64,000 bases of DNA from Girardinichthys multiradiatus (GCF_021462225.1 NC_061818.1:15649403-15713402); one strand, 5' to 3'. Shown: positions 11,754 to 25,747, numbered from the stretch's first letter. The notes: generated by a model not told the origin, from the letters alone. Numbers and translations are program-made.

Positions 11754-13171
11754 GTTTCTGTTGAGCCCTTTCATTGTAGACATGCCTTTGCTTTTGGTTA
11801 ATTGTAAAATCAAGTTCTAGTAAAAACTGTGTGACCTAATTATAATGCAGAAATCAGCTCAAAAAGGAACACCTGTAGTAAATGGTTGGAGAACAGTTAA
11901 AGTTGGCCTGGTCTAGGTCTTTTCTGGATCTCTCTGACTTGTTTTGATGTCAATTATCAAAATACAGTTATGGGCACAATCAAAGCTCTAAAAACTTTGT
12001 ATCTCTTACTTTACTAAGCCTGGTTCTTTTTCAACACTGATTCCACCTAGACCCCCTTCTCACTCCAAGCTCCTCTCAAAGGTTAGTGCCCCTGTATTCT
12101 GCTAAGATTACAGAAGTTAAGGCTAAAGTGGAGTCTGTTAAATCTGTTCAAAATCAAGGTTGACTAGCCTACTTAATTTATTTTACTTCCAGTATTAGTT
12201 GTTTATAAGATGTCAAACATTGGTTTCTTAACCAAAGAATTGGTTATATAAATGGTGATTATAATCAACATTTAGTCATTTCACTATAGAGGCTCTCCAA
12301 GTCTGTACAGGTGTTGTTAGGACATCAGTGGACGGCTTCTTAAAGCTGCTAGCCCAATCTTTTTGTAGAATTAGTCATACTTTTGTTAGTTTGTCTTCTG
12401 TAGAAGAACAGGTCATGGTCAATTTTTCTATTTGTCTTGCTATTTTGTTATGCGTCATTATTAGATCATAAAAAGCTAAAACCAAAACCAAAGACAAACT
12501 CCCATGATATTCACATGCCTCTGGTGATGTCACATAAGGCATGAGTAATTGATCTGAGTTATTTTCAGTATGTTTGTGTTTTTCTTATTTTCCTTCTTGG
12601 TATTCACTTTTTTTTATCATATTTGTCATTCACTTGTGTTCTGTACTACAGCTGCAAACTGTTTGGACCATATTTGCGAGAAAAAAATGCTTGGATTTCA
12701 GGAAAATTTGGCAACAATAAAACAAGACTTTTTTTAAGGGGACCAGGGCAGTGTGCAATGCTCAGATTTCACTATAAAATGACTGAATATTTAGAGGAAA
12801 TTTTTATTAGAACATTATGGTCTGGCCAGTGCTTTTCATTAAGTTCATTTTCAAGTCCCTGCAATGTTTATTCCAGAACACATTCTTAGCCAATAAAGGG
12901 GAGGTGCTATGGGGTAGTATTTGGCTTGGGGTCACCAGAGTCAAACTCTGGGGGAACTACTAAAGGCTGAACTCTTTGTAACTCAAATCCCAGCTGATTG
13001 AGTCATGATACTATAAGTGCTCAACTCGAGTCGTGCGCCTCTTGTGCTGTCATCCACCAAACATACACAAAGGTTTTTCCACGGCATGCTGCTAAAAACA
13101 TTGTATTATGTGGAATCCTGCAATGAAAATCGATACCTCATTACGGAGATTTGCTTTTATTGTCACTGGGA
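11754..13171. other. chadl 3' UTR and chadl-rbx1 intergenic gap
   Basis: AATAAA hexamers on the plus strand at 12716-12721 and 12892-12897 are candidate chadl poly(A) signals. A 12623-12889 open frame is AT-rich and has no recognisable domain. I see no other gene here. Confidence 0.45.
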
Positions 13172-13243
13172 GGTTCCATGGTGTAATGGTTAGCACTCTG
13201 GACTCTGAATCCAGCGATCCGAGTTCAAATCTCGGTGGAACCT
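13172..13243 (+). tRNA. tRNA-Gln (anticodon CTG)
   Basis: A 72-nt cloverleaf. The acceptor stem GGTTCCA (13172-13178) pairs with TGGAACC (13236-13242), followed by discriminator T at 13243. The D arm lies around TGGTGTAATGGTTAGC. The anticodon loop CTCTGAA carries CTG at 13205-13207, and the T arm is GAGTTCAAATCTC. A-box and B-box promoter elements are intact, and a TTTT pol III terminator follows at 13247-13250. As far as I recall it matches the vertebrate tRNA-Gln-CTG consensus throughout, so it should be functional. It sits about 200 bp upstream of the rbx1 start on the same strand. Confidence 0.97.
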
Positions 13244-13430
13244 TTATTTTATTTTTGTTTCCTTAAATCATTCTGGTATCATCTTTTACAAACTGATAAA
13301 ATGAAATTATATTTACACCCTAGTTTCATTCACATAACCCAAATTCTGGGAAAATATTCACCCAAAGTACTTAAATTGGAAACAGGTTAACGGAAATTGT
13401 CGTTCCTTCCGCGTGAATAAGCCTCCCTGA

Positions 13431-15891
<2,461 letters not shown>

Positions 15892-16016
15892 TTGTTATGA
15901 TACTGATCTGGTTTATGGCTTCTGCGAGCATCGGCCTCTCTACCTTTGTATTTTCCCCTGCTTACAATAACTAGATGTTGTTTTACACATTTGTTCTGAG
16001 ATGTTTCAAGTACCTA

Positions 16017-16022
16017 AATAAA
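16017..16022 (+). terminator. rbx1: rbx1 polyadenylation signal
   Basis: AATAAA lies about 125 nt after the rbx1 stop codon on the coding strand. Confidence 0.7.
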
Positions 16023-16491
16023 GAGTAATGTTATCACAAACAGACCCTGGATTGGTTGCACTTGATGGCTTTCTAATGGGACAATGGTTATATTATTATG
16101 AAACACACTGTGAATTGAAATAAGGTTCGGCATGTCTATAAACCACAATGTGGTGGACAAAATCCTGAGTGTCCGCAGGACTGTCACAGAGCAGTAATCC
16201 TGTGGCAGAAAGCCGGACAATTCAACAGGATTTAGGTGACCTCCTAAGCCACTGTTTAAAGCAGATTCATGGAAAATCTGGTTCCGTATTTAGTGAAAAA
16301 GTACGAAGTATTAGGGCCAAGCTATGAGATTTTGTTTTTAAAGAATAAAGTCATCATTTTTTTGACCACTCATACAAAAAGCACAGTCCTCCATGGGTTT
16401 AAATGAATGTTCAGCATCTTCTGAAGGTATACTTTAGTAGCGGTTTCACAAATAAAGACATTGTTAATCTTTTAGCACATCAGCATCAAAT
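16023..16491. other. rbx1 downstream gap
   Basis: AT-rich sequence between the rbx1 poly(A) signal and the Tc1 element. I see no coding frame or repeat family that I can name. Confidence 0.5.
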
Positions 16492-16571
16492 TACAGGTCC
16501 TTCTCAAAACATTAGCATATTGTGATAAAGTTAATTATTTTCCATAATGTCATGATGAAAATTTAACATTC

Positions 16572-16864
16572 TGTTAGGTATTATTTAGTCAACTCAGAGG
16601 TAAGAACGATACAGTCAGAGTTACTTGTGACAAGGGTAGCCCACTTTGCAGTGAAACTACAAAGTTTTTGACACCCTATCTCTTTATTTATATACACAGT
16701 TCAACAGACAGTTCAGACAGGGTGTATGTGTGTGAGACGGAAAGGAGGCTGGTTCACACAGAGATAACAATGATCTCACACACACAGGGAGGAAGGCATA
16801 GTGCAGGTGCCTTGCAACCCAAAGTTTTACATGAGTGATAACAAGTTTTTGCACCCATCCAACA
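16572..16864 (-). repeat. 3' LTR of endogenous retrovirus
   Basis: A 293-bp direct repeat of 23041-23334, beginning TGTTAGG and ending CCAACA on the plus strand, and preceded by the target duplicate CATTC (16567-16571). Read on the minus strand it contains a TATATAAATAAAG segment serving as TATA and poly(A) region. By eye the two LTRs differ at about ten positions plus one indel. It is the 3' LTR because a purine tract lies on its upstream side in minus orientation. Confidence 0.9.
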
Positions 16865-16865
16865 G

Positions 16866-16876
16866 TCCCTCCTTTT
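16866..16876 (-). promoter_or_regulatory. Retroviral polypurine tract
   Basis: The minus strand reads AAAAGGAGGGA directly before the 3' LTR. This is the expected position and composition for the plus-strand primer of reverse transcription. It fixes the retroviral orientation as minus. Confidence 0.75.
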
Positions 16877-17020
16877 ATCACAAGTAAAAACATTTAATAT
16901 AAAAACGAGTAAGAAAAATACTTTGTATGAGCGAAAACCCACGGACGGTAAACAGATTATATTTTGTGGGAAATACTCATACGGCCCCGCCGCCCTCGGC
17001 GACCATTAAAGTTAAATGTT

Positions 17021-17150
17021 GATTAATACTTGAAATCATAAAAATAAAGAATAATACTTGAAATCATAAAATAAAAGAATAATACTTGAAATCATAAAAA
17101 TAAAAGAATAATACTTGAAATCATAAAAATAAAAGAATAATACTTAATGA
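17021..17150. repeat. About 30-bp tandem repeat, 4-5 copies
   Basis: Units of the form AATACTTGAAATCATAAAA plus AATAAAAGAAT repeat head to tail inside the retroviral 3' region, with one or two base-length differences between units. Confidence 0.8.
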
Positions 17151-17366
17151 AAACAGTGAAACATAATAAAGGAATTTAAAAATCTGCCCTGTTTATGTCA
17201 TCATTGTACTTTTTCTCATTTCACTTAAGCAACAACTTCTTCCGATTTTCTGCTGTAAGGTTATTTTATGAAATACAATGTATGAGTACACTCAGGCTTT
17301 TGATGTGATTTATTTACAACATGTCATCATAATCGTCCCCTTCATTTTCGTGCATTTCTACCTGGT

Positions 17367-17585
17367 TCAGTGTTGCATATGCCACCATGAACAATACCAG
17401 AAATTCTGTAGGAATGGATGTGCGTCATGTTCTTCCGTCAGTGTTCTGAGATGGGTCCCGTCTGATGTCCATCTCTTCTGGTTCGGTATCACCTCCTGTG
17501 GATCCTGCTTTAGATAGAGAAAGAGTCCTGCTACCAGAATTAAGCTCAGGCTTATCAGTCCTGTCCACATGTTACAGAGAGCCAT
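17367..17585 (-). pseudogene. Possible truncated env start of the endogenous retrovirus
   Basis: A 72-residue minus-strand frame overlaps the region just after pol. It begins with a Met and a long hydrophobic stretch that looks like a signal peptide or membrane segment (L-I-S-L-S-L-I-L-V-A-G-L-F-L-Y-L). Fewer than 800 bp separate integrase from the 3' LTR, so any envelope gene is almost wholly deleted. The assignment rests on position and hydrophobicity only. Confidence 0.35.
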
Positions 17586-17663
17586 TTTATAATTGGGCGC
17601 AGATCAGCTGTTTTCTTCACCGGTTTGAGACGCTGGGCCATCTTTGAACCCGGACTTCCTCTG

Positions 17664-18349
17664 CTACCCCGTCGGTTGGTTTGGCTCCTGTAACGGCAAA
17701 ACTGGCTTACAGTGGCTTTTATGGATCCAGGAAGGCCTCTCTGCTATTTTCAGAGCTGTGGGCGTTGTCAGGAGTATTTGAAACGGCCCTTTCCACCGAG
17801 GAGTGCTCCAATCCTTCCAGTGGAGTGTCTTAATCAGGACCAGGTCTCCAGGCCTCATTCTGTGGGATAGGAGCAGAGATTATCGGCAGACCACTGGACA
17901 TTTGTTCTTCTTTTGTCTGCAACATTTTATTCATCCACTCAGCTAATGAAGTTTCTTGTTGTGCTTTCTCTATTTCATTCATGTCAGAGGGCAGAGAAAA
18001 CGGTCTGCCATGTACTATTTCTTTGAGAATACAAATTCACATCAGCAACTTGGTGTCACGTGATCTCAGACTCAGAACATAGTGGGTGGAGTTATACAAT
18101 GATGTACAGTAGGTGGCAAATGGAGTAAAACCAGTTTGATTTGGAGTTATTCTCATCCATAATTTAACCAGGGATAGGCATCCGGGCCATGGCCTCCCTG
18201 TTTCTTCCATTGTTTTCCTTAATCTTTAACTGAAACCCTAATGCATTAGAACTTAGATCTATTAATTTATTTACAAAATGAGTTCCATTATCTGACCTTA
18301 TAATCTGTGGGATACCATATGTGGGGAAGAAATGTGTCACTAGGTTCAT
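17664..18349 (-). pseudogene. Endogenous retrovirus integrase remnant
   Basis: The minus-strand frames hold part of the catalytic core (I-R-S-D-N-G-T-H-F, the second Asp of the DDE triad, within 18164-18349). After a break there is a C-terminal domain ([10 protein letters not shown], then P-R-W-K-G-P-F and S-W-I-H-K-S-H-C-K, 17664-17858) of the kind in gamma- and epsilon-like retroviruses. The region with the catalytic Glu is not readable in frame, and stops interrupt the middle. The piece is non-functional. Confidence 0.82.
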
Positions 18350-18661
18350 CTATTGCAACTAGGCAATATTTCTTCCCCCGTGTTTGCAACAAATTATGCA
18401 TGATCTGCAAAAATTATTTGCATAGTCAGAAAAATTTATAGTGTAGCAATAATGCTTTACCAGATGTGACATATTCCCCCCTTGACACGTGGGTCTTCCC
18501 AATGTGTCACTGTAGCCGCTGTGTTGTATAAATTATTTTTGTGAGGATTGGTTTATCTTCTATCTGATAGATGTCATCTTTTTTCTGTGCTCCTCTCTAT
18601 AGCCAGGCCTTTATTTCTGTCTTGGTTGCTGACTGTTGGGCGTCTTTCAGCACGTCTGTGT

Positions 18662-19117
18662 CTATAAATAGCAGATCTGACATTTTCTCTTTAATAGGTT
18701 GAAATGAGTTAGTTCTGTCCCTGATGATGTTTTAAAACCTCTATTTTGCCAAATCTTAGCATGGTGATGTACTGATCCGAAAACATATTGGCTGTCTGTG
18801 TATATAGTAAGTATTTGTCCCTCATGTAGTTCACATGCTCTTACTACAGCATATAATTCTGCTGTTTGGGCTGAGCATGTATTGGGTAGAGATTTAGCTT
18901 CTATTATCCTATCGATGGTTGTTACTGCATAACCAACTCTATTCTTTCCATATTCATCTTTAGATGCTGAGCCATCTACAAACACAACACATGAATCTGG
19001 TATAAGGGTTTGAGAAATGTCTTGTCTGGGTTTGGTGTCTTCTTCAACTTTTGCTTTATAAGAATGTGGTTTCCATCTTCTGCAGTAGGTATTAGAGTAC
19101 TTGGATTTAAAGGGCAC
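18662..19117 (-). pseudogene. Endogenous retrovirus RNase H domain remnant
   Basis: A 151-residue minus-strand frame carries RNase H motifs: V-F-V-D-G-S-A (first catalytic Asp), S-A-Q-T-A-E-L-Y-A (Glu) and I-Y-T-D-S-Q-Y-V-F (Asp). It is the longest surviving piece of pol. An upstream frame gives the tether with L-N-P-S-T-L-I-P. It belongs with gamma- or epsilon-like retroviral pol. Confidence 0.88.
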
Positions 19118-19560
19118 ATCTTTTTAGAGTTATGTTTGGCTGTGATAATAATAGTGATGTCAGTGTGATATGCCTTGCATGTAGCGTCAGGTGCTTCTCT
19201 TAATATTTCTGACTTCAACATATCTTGTATTACTGACTGAGTATCTTCTTCAGCTTCTGGCTTTAAGGGGTATTGGCGGACTAATGGCCTTTTTTCAGAT
19301 ATTAGTTTTAACCTTGTATGGTGGGAACCCCTTTATAAGCCCTACATCAGTTGATGATTGGGACCACAGTTCAGGTGGGACAGCAGCTAGGGCAGGATGC
19401 ATGTTGCTCTCTTTGCTCTCAGCTAAGCCCTGTATTTGTCCCTCTGCCTCATCTAAATGTGTCCTTGGATGGACTTTGACTATCCACGCCAGAATGAGCT
19501 TCCAGATTCCTGTATTAGGATCTACTTTTGACAGTGTCAGTGCTGTTCCTGCAGAGGTTT
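19118..19560 (-). pseudogene. Reverse-transcriptase N-terminal remnant with internal deletion
   Basis: The minus strand shows the start of a retroviral RT (P-P-E-L-W-S, D-V-G-L-I-K, R-Q-Y-P-L-K-P-E-A) with one frame change near 19300. It then runs within about 80 bp into the RNase H tether. The fingers-palm region with the catalytic aspartates is absent, so most of RT was deleted. I describe only what remains. Confidence 0.75.
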
Positions 19561-22500
19561 AAAGCCTCTGTTTTTCCAAATTCTTATTATTCTTTTTTAT
19601 CATATTTTATAAAGTAAGTCCTTATTACATTTAAAAATGAGATCACTATTTTTGGTAGTTGCTATTATTATAAATAATGCTTGGTTTAGTTCTTATTAAA
19701 AATAAAAAATAAAAACTCACTCACTGATGAACACAAAAAATGAAGGGCATAATATATCTTATAATCTTAGTTTATCTTACCCAGTTTTATAGATACAACA
19801 TACAGTTTCAGTCAGCTTTGTATTTAGTTCAAGTAACTAAAGTTTGTTTCAATTAACTCAAGTTTTCTCTATTTCAGTCCAGTCCAGTAATTCTGTTAAG
19901 GTTCATTTAATCTTATGTTAAGTTTGAGTCTAATTCAATCATTTTGAACCTAACTGGAAAAAGTCTAAACATCTGTTAAAATCTTTTTGTTTTACCATAG
20001 AGAACTGACCTAATATATTATGGTAATGTTGAGGACTCTAATTTTTACATAACATGAAACAGACATTTATTTCACAAAAACAGAAAGTCAAATACAGACA
20101 TTTGGCCACATGAAAGTTTAAATAACCTGTTTGTAAAAGAATTAGGAAAAATTGAAGACGGATCTATGAACTTTCTTATGGTTATCAGTATTTTTAATAC
20201 AGGTAGAACCTTTGCTATCTTTATATAATTTTTCGAAAAAGATTCTGGAAACCTTATTAAGATATAAATTTGGCAAAGATCATCAGAACATCAGACCTTT
20301 ATTAGCGCTTTTAAGGTCCCTCAAAGATGCATTACAATGAAATCAGTCATTCCCATTCACACACATTCACACACTACTTACTTATTTCTCTGTCAGAGTC
20401 ATTTTATTTGCAACAATTTGAACATAATTTGACTTCTATTATTCTTAAAATGCACATCGTTTCCTCATAACCCCTTTTGTTTCCACAAGGTCTGTTTTGA
20501 ACGCTTCAATTCTTTTTTTTTTTATTCACCAAGAATCAATAAGGTGGTCTTAGTGGGTCCACCTTAAAGGTGTTATCTGTTGGGTGTCATGTTATCATTG
20601 TCAGGTCAGTGAGGTTCATAAGTCAGTCAGAACCTTGGTCATTTGGTCTGTTCTCATAATGTTTCATAGATCCAGCCTATGATTAGTCAGCAAAACTTCC
20701 ACCTATAGGAGAAAAATTGATTGTTAAGAATGAGCTGCATTTCCTAGGAACATTGTCTTCCTCCTGGATGAGCATCACCTGTTGAAAAACTTTCATCATT
20801 GTTTGTTTCACATATTCAATCAGATCTTTATATTATACCAGTAGGTGAAGTTGTTAGTATCTCATGTAGACTGATATATACTGTTGCATTTGGAGAGGAT
20901 CTCAGATTAAATAAACTTAGTTAGAGCTTCAATCCAGGTTCATTTTGTGTCTGCAGACTTTAGCCAATTTTTCTTTTCTTTCTTTTTTTTTTTTATACAT
21001 AAAGAGCAAGATTCAAAACATTTTCAAAAGGCAGATTGTGGCAGAATGTAACAAAAACTGCTTATTGATTGACAAAATAACATTCAAGCACACAATCACC
21101 ATATTAAAGGCTCTACTTCTAGAGAATCACTAAACTTCTGAGGTCCGGTTTTGGCCCGCGGACCTTGAGTTTGACACATGCAGGGTAGAGTTACAATTTT
21201 ATTTTCAGACCTTTCAGCAGAGACAGACTTCTGCTGTTTGCTGAAGTTTTATCTTTGTTTTCAGGCAGCTGCATCTCTTTGTCAGGTCGTTTCACAGAGC
21301 TGAAATTTAACTTCTCTCAAAGAGGAAAAATCAAGAATGCAAACAATCTGAGCCAATATGGAATTATTTTCCCTGTAAAATGATCTTTTGCATTTTATCA
21401 TGATATTGTTAGTAGTATAACACCATAGAATGATTTTTAAAGCACCTGTTTCTCACTAATGCTTGCCTACAAAATATTTTACTCTCAGATTACTTTAACA
21501 ACATTCTGTTCTCTCTTCTCTAGTCATTGTTCACTGGGTTGTCCAGTTGGACAGTTTCCATGTTGTCCACATTGTCACCTCCTCTTTTAACTTCTTTTAC
21601 CACGTCCTCTAAAACCACCTCTTAGTCTTTATAATTTGGGGCTACCTTGGTATTCTAAACTGGGATGGGTGGCAGTCCGCCCCCCTTTATTTGTTTTCAG
21701 TTAAGCTGAAAGTTTTTTCCTGTGCTTTTCTTAAGGCCTCAGTATTATGGCTATGTCAGTTAAAAGCTGCTCTTGTTGTTTTTTTTTATTCATCTTTTTG
21801 TTTTAATCTGTTTATCAACTGTGAGCACTCAGGGACTGAAAAGTCCCCTTTGAAATTATAATCTGGCAAGGTTTTTTATTGTCTCTTGAATCTTTTGAAT
21901 GCATAATCTCCAGTTTAAGATCCCGTGTAGTTTTAGGATTTCAGTGATAATTAAGTTACCTGAAAATCCGTATTTTTATGCCATCGTGTACATATTTCTG
22001 TTAAATCAGAGATTTTCTCTGTTCTTCCCCCATTGTTCTTTGTTATTTTTCTCTTTTTAGTTTTCATTATTGCTAATTTTAGATCCCCTTGTAATTTTAA
22101 GACATCCTTTGTATCTAATTTGCCCAAAAACCCATGTTTTTTATTTTTTATTCCATCTATGACAGATCATACCTGCTCCTTTTACATAGTTCTCCATAAA
22201 CTTTACCTCCCATTCTAAGTCAATTAGTTTACTTTGTTTCTTCCCCATTATGTTTTATGTTAGTTTAATTATAGTATAAATGTCCCAGATAAAAGGTCAC
22301 TGGCATGAGACTTTAAGGAGAGGACATTAACACGCCCTTCTACTGCGACTAATTCGCAGCGGTGTTAATTTTCTGGAATGAAATCCGACCTGAATCTCCA
22401 AAGTCACCAGTACGTAGTTTTAATCTGGGCAAAAGAAAACACAGGACTAGCAGAATCCTGCTATGATTCTATTAAAATGCTTAGTCCTCCAAACACACAC

Positions 22501-23018
22501 AACACAGTCACACAGTTAGTTTCAGGTACCTTGTAATTTTTCTAAGTTAACTTGGTGTTATTTTATGAGCTCAATTTACTCCGTTCTTTTTACTTTTATA
22601 GTGCTTATTCTATTCCCTCACAGGGGAATAACCCTTAGTCGTTTTATTTGGCCCCCTTCTTGGCGGGGCCCTACCTTAATTTGTCACTATTCCTTTCACG
22701 GTGGAATAAAACCATCTGAATGCAGCGTCCTTACCGGCGACGCACTACCAACGACTTTTAAGTACTTTTCCTATGAACTGTATTTTAAAACTGTCTCACC
22801 TCGGAGTTGACTTCTTGGTGACTCTCTGGACCCTGTGAGAGTCACCCCGCGCGAGGAAGGCAATAACCCACTGGCCAGGTGTGAATTCACACACACCGGG
22901 ACTTTCAGCCACTCCGGCTAAAGGAGGCTGTGCAGCGGTGCTTCGCTCGACGTCAGGCTTCCCCCACGGATCCCAGAGTCACTGTTAAAGCAAAGAGAAA
23001 TAAGGTTATTGAATTAAT
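19561..23018 (-). pseudogene. Decayed gag/leader region of the endogenous retrovirus
   Basis: This is AT-rich sequence with no long frame. Near 21530-21640 the minus strand keeps a Gly/Arg-rich patch followed by Q-C-G-Q-H-G-N-C, suggestive of a nucleocapsid zinc-knuckle region with stops. A stretch near 20285-20400 resembles teleost SINE sequence. The rest is not assignable. Confidence 0.4.
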
Positions 23019-23035
23019 CCGGCTTCGAAGGACCA
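23019..23035 (-). promoter_or_regulatory. Retroviral primer-binding site
   Basis: Five bases inside the 5' LTR the minus strand reads TGGTCCTTCGAAGCCGG. The leading TGG pairs with the CCA end of a tRNA. By recall the best fit is the 3' end of vertebrate tRNA-Tyr with one extra A. Confidence 0.65.
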
Positions 23036-23040
23036 ATAAA

Positions 23041-23334
23041 TGTTAGGTATTATTTAGTCAACTCAGAGGTAAGAACGATACAGTCAGAGTTACTTGCAGC
23101 AAGGGTAGCCCACTTTGCAGTGAAACTACAAAGTTTTTGACACCCTATCTCTTTATTTATATGCACAATTCAACAGACAGTTCAGACAGGGTGTTTGTGT
23201 GTGAGAAAGAAAGGAGGCTGGTTCTCACAGAGATAACAATGATCTCACACACACAGGGAGGAAGGCATAGTGCAGGTGCCTTGCAACCCAAGGTTTTTAC
23301 ATGAGTGATAACAAGTTTTTGCACCCATCCAACA
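23041..23334 (-). repeat. 5' LTR of endogenous retrovirus
   Basis: A 294-bp partner of the LTR at 16572, with the same TGTTAGG and CCAACA ends, followed by the second target duplicate CATTC at 23335-23339. The primer-binding site lies on its inner side, which makes it the 5' LTR on the minus strand. Confidence 0.9.
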
Positions 23335-23519
23335 CATTCATATATTTTAGATTCATTGCACCCTAACTGAAATATTTCAGGTCTTTTATTGTCTTAATAC
23401 GGATGATTTTGGCATACAGCTCATGAAAACCCAAAATTCCTATCTCACAAAATTAGCATATTTCATCCGACCAATAAAAGAAAGTGTTTTTAATACAAAA
23501 TCGTCAACCTTCAAATAAT

Positions 23520-24545
23520 CATGTACAGTTATGCACTCAATACTTGGTCAGGAATCCTTTGGCAGAAATGACTGCTTCAATGCGGCCGTGGCATGGAGGC
23601 AATCAGCCTGTGGCACTGCTGAGGTCTTATGGAGGCCCAGGATGCTTCGATAGCGGCCTTTAGCTCATCCAGTGTTGGGTCTTGAGTCTCTCAACGTTCT
23701 CTTCACAATATCCCACAGATTCTCTATGGGGTTCAGGTCAGGAGAGTTGTCAGGCCAATTGAGCACAGTGATACATGGTCAGTAAACCCATTTACCAGTG
23801 GTTTTGGCACTGTGAGCAGGTGCCAGGTCGTGCTGAAAATGAAATCTTCATCTCCATAAAGCTTTTCAGCAGATGGAAGCATGAAGTGCTCCAAAATCTC
23901 CTGATAGCTAGCTGCATTGACCCTGCCCTTGATAAAACACAGTGGACCAACACCAGCAGCTGACACGGCCACCCCAGACCATCACTGGACTGTGGGTACT
24001 TGACACTGGACTTCTGGCATTTTGGCATTTCCTTCTCCCCAGTCTTCCTCCAGACTCTGGCACCTTGATTTCTGAATGGACATGCAGAATTGCTTTCATC
24101 CGAAAAAAGTACTTTGGACCACTGAGCAACAGTCCAGTGCTGCTTCTCTGTAGCCCAGGTCAGGCTTCTGCCGCTGTTTTCTGGTTCAAAAGTGGCTTTG
24201 ACCTGGGGAATGCGGCACCTGTAGCCCATTTCCTGCACACGCCTGTGCACGGTGGCTCTGGATGTTTCTATTACAGACTCAGTCCACTGCTTCCGCCAGG
24301 TCCCCCAAGGTCTGGAATCGGCCCTTCTCCACAATCTTCCTCAGGGTCCGGTCACCTCTTCTCGGTTGTGCAGCGTTTTTCTGCCACCACTTTTTCCTTC
24401 CCACAGACTTCCCACTGAGGTGCCTTGATACAGCACTCTGGGAACAGCCTATTTGTTCAGAAATGTCTTTCTGTGTCTTACCCTCTTGCTTGAGGGTGTC
24501 AATAGTGGCCTTCTGGACAGCAGTCAGGTCGGCAGTCTTACCCAT
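23520..24545 (-). pseudogene. Broken Tc1-like transposase (family A)
   Basis: The minus-strand reading starts with M-G-K-T-A-D-L-T at 24545 and a paired-like HTH (K-D-I-S-E-Q-I-G-C-S-Q-S-A-V-S-R-H-L). It continues with [12 protein letters not shown] and L-F-S-D-E-S of the DDE catalytic domain, then decays toward 23520. The frame changes repeatedly. Compared with the homologous patch at 51354-51853 this copy has about a dozen single-base insertions, so it cannot encode an active enzyme. It would have excised and inserted Tc1 elements at TA. Confidence 0.85.
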
Positions 24546-24873
24546 GATTGGGGTTTTGAGTGATGAACCAGGCTGGGAGTTTTAAAGGCCTCAGGAATCT
24601 TTTGCAGGTGTTTAGAGTTAACTCGTTGATTCAGATGATTAGGTTCATAGCTCGTTTAGAGACCCTTTTAATGATATGCTAATTTTGTGAGATAGGAATT
24701 TTGGGTTTTCATGAGCTGTATGCCAAAATCATCTGAATTAAGACAATAAAGACCTGAAATATTTCAGTTAGTGTGCAATGAATCTAAATATATGAATGTT
24801 AAATTTTCATCATGACATTATGGAAAATAATGAACTTTATCACAATATGCTAATATTTTGAGAAGGACCTGTA

Positions 24874-25747
24874 GTAAATGCAGCTAATTCGAAATTTTCA
24901 GTTTTTCACAAATTTTACTGCAAAAGCCGTAAACTGATGCAAAAAGTGTATATTTAATATCAATGATTAATTACGTAATTTCAGACCTCCTGATTGGTCG
25001 TCTGACCCCGTCCCACCAGCAAACCCTTTACCCACCATCCTCTGTGCTTCATCTTTCCCAACCGCCTCATCCCCGGAAATGCACTCTGTAAATGCCCACC
25101 ATGGGATTAAGGGCCAAAATAATATACACAGGTACAATTTTTTATATAGGAAGCAAAAAAAAAAACATACACAAATGAAGTCATGGACTTGCCAATTAAA
25201 ATAGCATAAAATGCAAGTTAGAGCTATAATAAAACCTGTTTTGCATCAAGAGGTTTTTATTGTGAATATTTTTTTCCAACAGGGTCAAACATCAACATTA
25301 GTACTTATTAACAGATCTGATAACAAAACACATCAATACCTGTGTGAGACTTTCAGGTGTGTTCAGAGAGGAAACCAGAGGGAAAGCTTTACCATTTATT
25401 AGATGTTTGTAGAAAGGCTAGGCGTTAATGAAGGGGCTCTCAGTGCAGCTCTTTCAGATGGAGGTTAAGAAAAGTCAACCAGCGGTTAAATAAAGTCCTG
25501 GCTGAGACACATCTGTGAAGGTACTGAAGAACCAGACCTGCTTCTGAATTATCGCCTTATTCAGATGTCGCTAAGTGCTAACAGGCTGATTAGGAACATT
25601 GTAAAAAGTTGCACGATGGTTTTTTTGTGACACTGCACCAGTTGACACATCATCAGCTCCCCACTTTGAACTAAACACAGTGAATAATTGTTGAAAAGCG
25701 GCGCTCTCTGGATTGTTTAAACCACTCGGTTCTGGTCTCTTTCCCAC
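24874..25747 (-). other. st13: st13 3' UTR and downstream region
   Basis: Minus-strand AATAAA hexamers (TTTATT on the plus strand) at 25395-25400 and 25256-25261 lie about 350 and 490 nt past the st13 stop and are the candidate poly(A) signals. No other gene is visible. Confidence 0.5.

Larger units (their letters stand above)
16494..24871 (-). mobile_element. Tc1/mariner element (family A) split by an endogenous retrovirus
   Basis: The ends are inverted: CAGGTCCTTCTCAAAACATT at 16494 and its complement ending at 24871, each next to TA (16492-16493, 24872-24873). The subterminal arms, AAAATTTAACATTC on the left and its inverse on the right, continue the terminal repeat. Without the retrovirus the element would be about 1.6 kb, the usual size of an autonomous Tc1. 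The left 78 bp are separated from the rest by the retroviral insertion at 16572-23334. Confidence 0.9.

Noticed and set aside
16684..16942. Cys-rich minus-strand ORFs of 62-69 codons
   Set aside because: They overlap the 3' LTR and polypurine tract, and an equivalent frame is not kept as a gene in the other LTR.
22565..22810. An 81-codon ORF in the retroviral leader region
   Set aside because: It is on the strand opposite to the retrovirus, with no recognisable motif and biased composition.
23942..24418. A 158-codon plus-strand ORF
   Set aside because: It is the antisense shadow of the Tc1 transposase, and the same shadow appears at 51609-52085.
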